Shown one piece after another: positions 56,684-64,000 of a stretch of DNA of 64,000 bases. The DNA is from Cyanodermella asteris (lineage: Eukaryota > Ascomycota > Lecanoromycetes > Ostropales > Stictidaceae): NCBI GenBank assembly GCA_900618795.1, contig UYJD01000001.1, positions 2,498,823 to 2,562,822 of the forward strand. The letters run 5' to 3'. A program made the translations under genes and the position numbers. Position 1 is the first letter of the stretch. Every line of letters starts with the position of its first letter. The notes below the pieces were generated by a model, which worked only from the letters and a program-made list of their open reading frames with translations, made no database searches and was not told the origin of the DNA.

Positions 56684-56800
56684 CGTGGTTATATTGCCAT
56701 TCGTCACGTCCGTACGACGTGAGCGAGTTTTACAAGAACTCGGTGGTCTTGGCAACACGAAGCCACTCGTCACGGGTAGTAGTAGGGATATGATGGCGCT
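56684..56800 (-). repeat. Right inverted arm
   Basis: Reverse complement of the left arm, with an 11-base CGACGTGAGCG in place of TAGC between CGTCCGTA and AGTTTTAC. The outer end is GGCGCT. Confidence 0.8.
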
Positions 56801-57806
56801 TCGGTCAGGCGCCGCACTGGACAGCAGATACCACTTCTTTTCTCGACCTCTACTGACCACTGCTCTTCACACGACCAACTGGTCCATCTCGCCTTGCGCC
56901 GAGAACGCTTGCAGATCATCTGCTCCTGCGCGCTTTGCTGCCCTCTTGGCCTGCCGTCTCAGGTGACTTGAGCCGGGAACGGACCCCCCCCCCCCCAACT
57001 CAAGGCCAGCTCTTCGACCAAGACTCTACCTGAATGTTGACATCTTTGTTCAGCATAGCCTCGGGCTCTGCTCTTGTCTTGTGCCTGTCTTTGCTCCTTG
57101 CTCCAGTCTTTCAGAGTCGCAGGTATGTGACGATTTCCTTGTGACAACATCCCAGCCTGCATTGCTCATTCACTATCCTTGGTTCACTGGCTGGCAAAAC
57201 CTTCTTTGACCTGGCATCACCCCGGTCCGCTTCTGACTCCGGCGTGGCACAGAGGAAACTCGACTTTTACTGCGCTAGTTCCCGTATCTTACCTCAGGCC
57301 GACGTCTCACCGGCCTGCCCAAACCTCCTTGGCGCCCGTGTACCTGCCGCATTGACCATTTCTCCGAAGCTGTGACTTTACAACGTCTGCTAGCGCCTTG
57401 CCACACAGGGCAATTAACTTTTAATTTGCAGTGCATCTGCCGCTACATCGGATTAGTATCGTCTGTCAGGACGAACCAACGTCGGCGCGTGAGCCACACA
57501 GCGGCCTCGGATCCTGGTACTGAAGAATAACTGCCGTCCCGTGGAAGACATGGCCTCCTATGGCTATGGAGAGTCTCATTGGTATGTGCTTGGCTGTGTC
57601 TCGTGGCGCCTGGTCTCCCTTTCCTTCGTCCATGTACTGTGACCCAAGCGGCCTCCGTTGACCTGATAGCCGCCACGCTGCTTCTTTTCTCTGTATTTCG
57701 AATACTATATATCGTCCTTTGATATCCTCGAGCTCCGGGTTCTCTTTCTTCACCTCAAAGGACTTTAGATCCTCAGCACAGCCTTCACTTCTCCCTCGTC
57801 GTCATC
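56801..57806. other. Chitinase upstream region
   Basis: About 1 kb upstream of the chitinase start. Contains a run of 13 C (56984-56996) and a TATA box (listed). No gene recognised. Confidence 0.45.
57706..57712 (+). promoter_or_regulatory. TATA box of the chitinase gene
   Basis: TATATAT about 95 bases before the chitinase ATG, a usual spacing for an inducible fungal gene. Confidence 0.65.
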
Positions 57807-59130
57807 ATGCTCTTCACCAAGTCTGCCGCCGCGGCCTTGACGGCACTCTTCTCTTCTTTGGCTTTCGGCCTCTCCGTTCCTTCTGAGCTTACTTCTCGTA
57901 GCGCCAATGGCCTCGTCAATGTCGCCTACTTCCCCAATTGGGTTATCTATGGACGCAACTACCAACCTACCGACGTGCCCGTGGACCGCTTGACACACTT
58001 GGTTTACTGCTTCGCCAACATTCAGAATGACGGAAGTGTTGTCCTGTCAGACTCATACGCCGACCTCGAGAAGCACTACTCCGACGACAGCTGGAACGAG
58101 ACCGGAAACAACGCATACGGAAATGTCAAGAAAATGCTTCAGATGAAGAAGAAGAACCGCAATCTGAAGACGCTCTTCTCCATCGGCGGCTGGACCTACA
58201 GCCCCAACTTTGTTGCACCTATGGGCACCGCCGCTGGCCGTACGCAGTTCGTCAATACTACAGTCCAGTTCGTCCAGGACCTCGGCTTCGATGGCGTCGA
58301 CATCGACTGGGAGTACCCCGCCGACAACACTCAGGCCGTCAACTTCGTTTATCTTCTGCAGGAACTCCGCAGCGCCCTCGACTCGTACACCTCTGCTTAC
58401 GGCGGTAACCGCCTGTTGATCACCACGGCTGTACCCGCGGGTCCCCAGAACTACCAGCACCTCGATCTGGCAGGCATGAACAAATACGTCGACCTCTTCA
58501 ACCTCATGGCCTACGACTACGCCGGCTCCTTCAGCCCCGTTTCCGGCCACCAAGCCAACCTACACAACAAGACCTCCAATCCCGCCGCCACTCCCTTCAA
58601 CACCGACCAAGCTGTTGCCTACTACACCGCCCACGGTGTCCCATCCAGCAAGCTGACCCTCGGTATGCCCGTCTACGGCCGCGCATTCGACAACACCACC
58701 GGCCCAGGCCAGCCCTACTCCGGCGTCGGCTCCGGTTCCTGGGAGAACGGCATCTGGGACTACAAGGTCCTTCCTCAGGCCGGTGCTCAGGAGATCTGGG
58801 ACGCCGAGGCTGGTGCTCTGTACTCCTACGATAGCAAACAGAAGATCATGATCAGCTACGACAACGTTCAGAGCGTGGGCAAGAAGACTACCTCCCTCTT
58901 GAACAAGGGCCTCGCCGGCGCCATGTGGTGGGAGTTGTCTGCTGACTACAACGACACTCGCAGCTTGACCCTGACTGCCTGGAACCTGTTCAAGGTATGT
59001 AAACCATCCAATCCTGCTCTTGGACCTGACGCTAATGATTTGGCAGGCTGCTGGCACTACGGATAGCACCCAGAACACCCTCAGCTACCCTGCTTCGCAA
59101 TACGACAACATCAAGACTGGCAATTACTAA
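57807..59130 (+). CDS. Secreted GH18 endochitinase
   Basis: Exon 1 is 57807-58994, the intron 58995-59046 (GTATGT...GACGCTAAT...GGCAG) and exon 2 59047-59130; 423 residues. Signal peptide MLFTKSAAAALTALFSSLAF then GLS. The substrate-groove motif is LFSIGGWTYSPNF (SxGG) and the active site FDGVDIDWEYP with D162, D165, D167 and catalytic E169 (DxxDxDxE). Also seen are LFNLMAYDYAGSF, LGMPVYGRAF and GAMWWELSADYND, typical of fungal subgroup A chitinases such as Trichoderma 42-kDa (424 residues). The family cuts beta-1,4-GlcNAc chains by a retaining, substrate-assisted mechanism. There is no carbohydrate-binding module. The exon 2 end TGNY is short. Likely roles are wall remodelling, autolysis or mycoparasitism. 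Confidence 0.96.
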
Positions 59131-59589
59131 GCGACTCGTTCCTTATTCCGTTTCGAATCCGCTAGCATCGGATTGAAGGATGCAGAGAACGAAGACCAGC
59201 AAAACCAGCTCGCGCCGACATGGCACACTTGGCCGATTTCTTGTACATACTTGTCCATAAAATTTCACTCGTATAACTTCGTTTGGCGTTCCTGTGGTCC
59301 CCCCATGGTGCGAGAATCTTCCAGCTGCCTATACCTCGTATATCGCCGACATGGCAGAGTAGAGACAAACAAGTCCACATATAGTTTCAAAGGCGGAGAA
59401 GAAAGTAGAGGACCAAGGAGAGCTGAGAGACAAAGTACACATGTGGAAAGAAGAAAAACTACGTCGATGATAAAAGTTGAGATCAACACTGCCAGCTCAA
59501 AAGTCTGCAAGTTTTATGATCTAGCTTCGATGTGTCGCCGTCCACTCGACAACAAGATCAAACTCGACCACAACGACGAGGTGATTCGC

Positions 59590-59612
59590 AACAACAACAA
59601 CAACAACAACAA
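59590..59612. repeat. AAC microsatellite
   Basis: About seven to eight AAC units, followed about 80 bases later by the opposite-strand pattern TTGTTGTTG. Confidence 0.85.
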
Positions 59613-60067
59613 CTTTCAGCCTAAACAGTACGTGATTCTCGAGGGTGGCAAGCGTGTATCCGATCTTTGTCAGCGTTGTCATTGTTATTGTTGTTGTTTA
59701 TGATTTTGCGATTTCTCCCTACCTAGGTAGGTAGTGAACAAAAGGCGCGTTGCAACCGTCAACCGTGGTAACAAAAACACCCTCGAATTCTACCCGTACG
59801 AATTCGCGATGAGACCTTCGGACGTTACGTAGGTAGGTAGCCAGGACCTGTCGTCGCAAACCCGGATACGAACTTTTGCCGGGACCTCGTTCTCGCCACC
59901 CGCCACCGGCAAAGTCATCAGAAGGTGTCGTGCATGTTTTGCCCCCTTTTCAGCACGACACCGTCTCGATTCGTGCACCGGGACAATCGCCATCAAATCT
60001 CGAATGGAGCGAACGAACCTGGGCGAGACACGCAGCGTGAGAGACTCGGGACTTCTGGATGCGATTG

Positions 60068-60081
60068 TTTTTTTTTTTTTT
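60068..60081. repeat. T14 homopolymer
   Basis: Fourteen consecutive T in the spacer. Confidence 0.85.
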
Positions 60082-60138
60082 GGACCTTCTCGCTTTCCGG
60101 AAATTTGTCGCATGCAGGTCCGTGGCCCATAACGGTGG

Positions 60139-60154
60139 TTTTTTTTTGGGGGGG
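60139..60154. repeat. T9-G7 homopolymer junction
   Basis: Nine T followed by seven G, a shorter version of the T9G16 tract at 13031. Confidence 0.8.
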
Positions 60155-60729
60155 CCTGTGGCGTGCAGGTGAGACATGCGTTGCGTGGGCAGCCGGGAAT
60201 GGGCATGACGCTCGTTCTGGCCGGATCGGGGATGGGCCTGACGGGGTCTGATTCACGGGGCGGGTTTCAGGGGTTTGCTGTCGTCGGGACATGCGGAGGG
60301 GCTTCTGGTGGATTTGAGGTCCGGGGATGCGAAAAATAAGGGAGGATACCATTATCTGTAGTTCGATGGTCTGATGAACGACTAACAACGCACGCGAACA
60401 GCAGGCAGGTGAAGGGTGTAGCGCAAGCTATTCCAGATCTCGTTGCTCGTCGCGAGCTTAAACGCCATGCTTTGAAAAGTATGGAGATGTCGATCCAAAG
60501 ACCAGCTCGACATGGCGATGGCGCAGTGCGCTCGACCCAGGGACGATGAGAGACACATTTTCGCTGAAAGACAGCAACGTTAGGCAGAAGCAGAACTAGA
60601 ACCGTCCCATTGTCGTTGAAAAGTTGCCCAGCGATCGTCACATCACAAGCGCCAACCAAATGTGGAAATTAAAAGGTCCAGGTCAAAAGGCTTGCATGGC
60701 ATTCGCTATGGCAACGTAAGACGTAATCA

Positions 60730-62384
<1,655 letters not shown>

Positions 62385-64000
62385 ATGGAACACAATAACG
62401 TAATGGATCTTGTTACTTTATTTGAGCAGAAGCGCGATATGGCTCGGAGAACTGGCCAATTGATGCAACCTCGAGCTGTCCACCCTGGCACTGCAGACCA
62501 AGCACTCAGTCTCGACAGATCGTTTGAGGAGGCAGCGATGGCCCATCTCCAGGCACAAACCCAACATAACCAGATGACACAAATACCTGCAACACCCCAT
62601 TCGCAGGCGAGATATGGTACGGCATGCATGTCTTAGTTCAATTGGCTTTAGCACTAAAGTTTTTCAGGATTCCCAATCACGCCGCAGTCAATCCGTCGAA
62701 ACGGAGCACCAAAGATCTTAACGATACCGAATCAGATTCCCAACTTGCCTGTGCATCAGGGCGTCTATGCGCCGACCGCAAGCCTGAACAATACGTCGCC
62801 TACTTTCGCCCATTTTCCGCCTTCATCAGCTGACCGCGCATCTTTTCCTGACCTTGACTCGCCAAACCAGCAGAACAGCTACCAGGCTGCACCTGCGCAC
62901 CGAGGTCATGCACGAAATCAGAGTACTATCTCGATTGCATCGTCTATTGGATCTGCAGGGAATCTGTTCTTCCCCGAAGATGTCAATCAGTTCCCTGTTG
63001 CAAGTACAAACTATACTCAGCACCTCGGAACGCCGCCCTGTTCTCCCAAGAAGCGCAAAAGCCCAACAAAGAGCCCGAGCAAAGGCAAAGACCGTCCAAA
63101 CTATCTCGACAAAGCCATCATGAGGAACACAGGTGTTACTCAAGAGCAAATCAGTGCACTCATTGGCGAACCGCTCGACTCGGACTTGAAGAACTGGCGG
63201 TGCTTGTGGGATGGCTGCAGTCATTTGGCAGCAAGAAAGGAAAACATCCGGGCCCATGTCCAGACACATCTTGGAGACCGGCCTTATGAATGCCCGGAAT
63301 GTCACGCTGATTTTGTCCGCTCGCATGATTTCACTCGTCACTACACAACACATGTCGACAGCAGAGACTTCAAATGCCCCGACTGCCCTCAAGCCTTCAA
63401 TCGAGCCGACGCACTTCAGCGCCACCGGGATCGCGACTTTTGCAACGGACCGCCCCCTGACAGCCCCACCAAGGTCAGACGAACAATCGATGCAATCGGC
63501 AAGAAGAAGAATCCCGCTGGCCGCCGTTCCAAAAAGCAAGCCACGCGGCGGAAAACAACACGCCGTCAAGAATCGGAAGATTTGAGCGATGACTTCTGGT
63601 CCTCGTCTTCAGGGTCGCCGGAATATCTTACATCTGATGCTGGCTCTCCAGAAATGATTCTGGATAGTCTCGTTGAGAACACGTCACGCCGTGGTAGCAC
63701 GCAGCAGGCTTATGTACCCATGGACCAGGTGACTTATTCAACAAATGACATGAAGCGAGACGATGCAGCGCTGGAGCGAATTTTTGCAGCTCTGAGCGAA
63801 GGAAACTCGAGCCCCGTGCATTCGCAATCTCTGTCGCCGCCAATGTCTCCTCAGCAGCATCACCAGAGCCTCCAGCCATTCAGCCCAACGCCCCGGCCAG
63901 CAAGACACAAACAGCGTGAAATGACTCCACCTGCTAGCCGGGACTCTATGTTGAATTTTCTGAGCACGGCTTCGGTTCACGATGGGCAAACAGTCAATAG
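62385..64000 (+). CDS. C2H2 transcription factor, Swi5/Ace2-like (3' end cut by window)
   Basis: Exon 1 is 62385-62616, the intron 62617-62667 (GTACGG...CACTAAAG...TTCAG) and exon 2 runs from 62668 open to the window end, phase 1. At least 521 residues are coded. Before the fingers come Pro/Ser/Asn-rich sequence and basic PKKRKSPTKSPSKGK, a likely nuclear signal. MRNTGVTQEQISALIGEPLD precedes three C2H2 fingers: CLWDGC with HVQTH, CPECHADF with HYTTH, and CPDCPQAF with HRDRDFC, the last ending with Cys instead of His. The order KENIRAHVQTHLGDRPY-FVRSHDFTRH matches the Swi5/Ace2 family, which controls cell separation in yeast and enzyme genes in Trichoderma. The family call is by memory. The C-terminal part is disordered and Ser/Pro-rich. 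Confidence 0.85.

Larger units (their letters stand above)
56287..56800. mobile_element. Foldback/MITE-like element with about 115-base inverted arms
   Basis: A left arm (56287-56400) and a right arm (56684-56800) are imperfect reverse complements over their whole length, separated by about 283 bases. They share a perfect 28-base block (56308-56335 and 56753-56780), blocks such as AGTTTTAC, CGTCCGTA and GGCAATATAAC, and differ by substitutions and small gaps. The core contains no long frame. No clear target-site duplication is visible. A non-autonomous foldback transposon or an old inverted duplication are both possible. I cannot place its family. Confidence 0.75.

Noticed and set aside
59173-59703. 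176-codon frame with poly-Asn
   Set aside because: The Asn run is just the AAC microsatellite in the chitinase 3' spacer; no other protein feature.

Overview
This window reads as nuclear DNA of a filamentous ascomycete (Pezizomycotina, most likely a dothideomycete; the class is inference from general gene style, not a measurement). The reasons are short introns of about 48-66 bases with GT...CTRAY...AG signals, balanced base composition, and typical fungal genes: class I myosin with an acidic tail, cystinosin, Mad1, an O-GlcNAc-transferase-like protein, a GH18 chitinase, C2H2 regulators and a ubiquitin-eS31 fusion. I count about 18 well supported protein genes, one tRNA gene, one foldback element and two weak gene candidates. 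Most spliced genes were reconstructed by hand from splice signals and family motifs.

Layout. 1-4.6 kb: a C2H2 regulator resembling FlbC (minus), its repeat-rich leader, and a weak candidate for a small spliced gene. 4.6-8.7 kb: no recognisable gene. 8.7-13.0 kb: a divergent pair, a MutL-family (Mlh2-like) mismatch-repair gene with an in-frame stop, and an APH/ACAD10-type phosphotransferase. 13.6-18.3 kb: a large single-exon TPR-GT41 glycosyltransferase, followed by a 5.8 kb gene-free stretch. 24.1-36.7 kb is the dense core: ribosomal protein L12/uL11, cystinosin, Mad1, a fungal protein of unknown function, myosin-I and a SWIB (SMARCD/Snf12) chromatin-remodelling subunit. 38.5 kb: initiator tRNA-Met. 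40.8-50.0 kb: an odd Cys/His-rich protein with half of a Zn2Cys6-like motif, and a disordered fungal protein of about 1.7 thousand residues. 50.8-54.2 kb: two secreted cysteine-containing proteins and a 71-residue hydrophilic protein. 56.3-56.8 kb: a foldback (inverted-repeat) element. 57.8-64.0 kb: chitinase, ubiquitin-eS31 and a C2H2 factor of Swi5/Ace2 type that runs off the window.

There is no operon-like or biosynthetic cluster. The genes are mostly unrelated housekeeping functions: translation, cytoskeleton and endocytosis, spindle checkpoint, chromatin, DNA repair and lysosomal/vacuolar transport. The 50-54 kb stretch of secreted and small proteins is the most accessory-looking part. 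The most unusual items are the Mlh2-like gene whose in-frame TAA lies inside a phase-compatible 54-base intron candidate, the long foldback element near 56.5 kb, and the atypical Cys/His protein at 40.8 kb.
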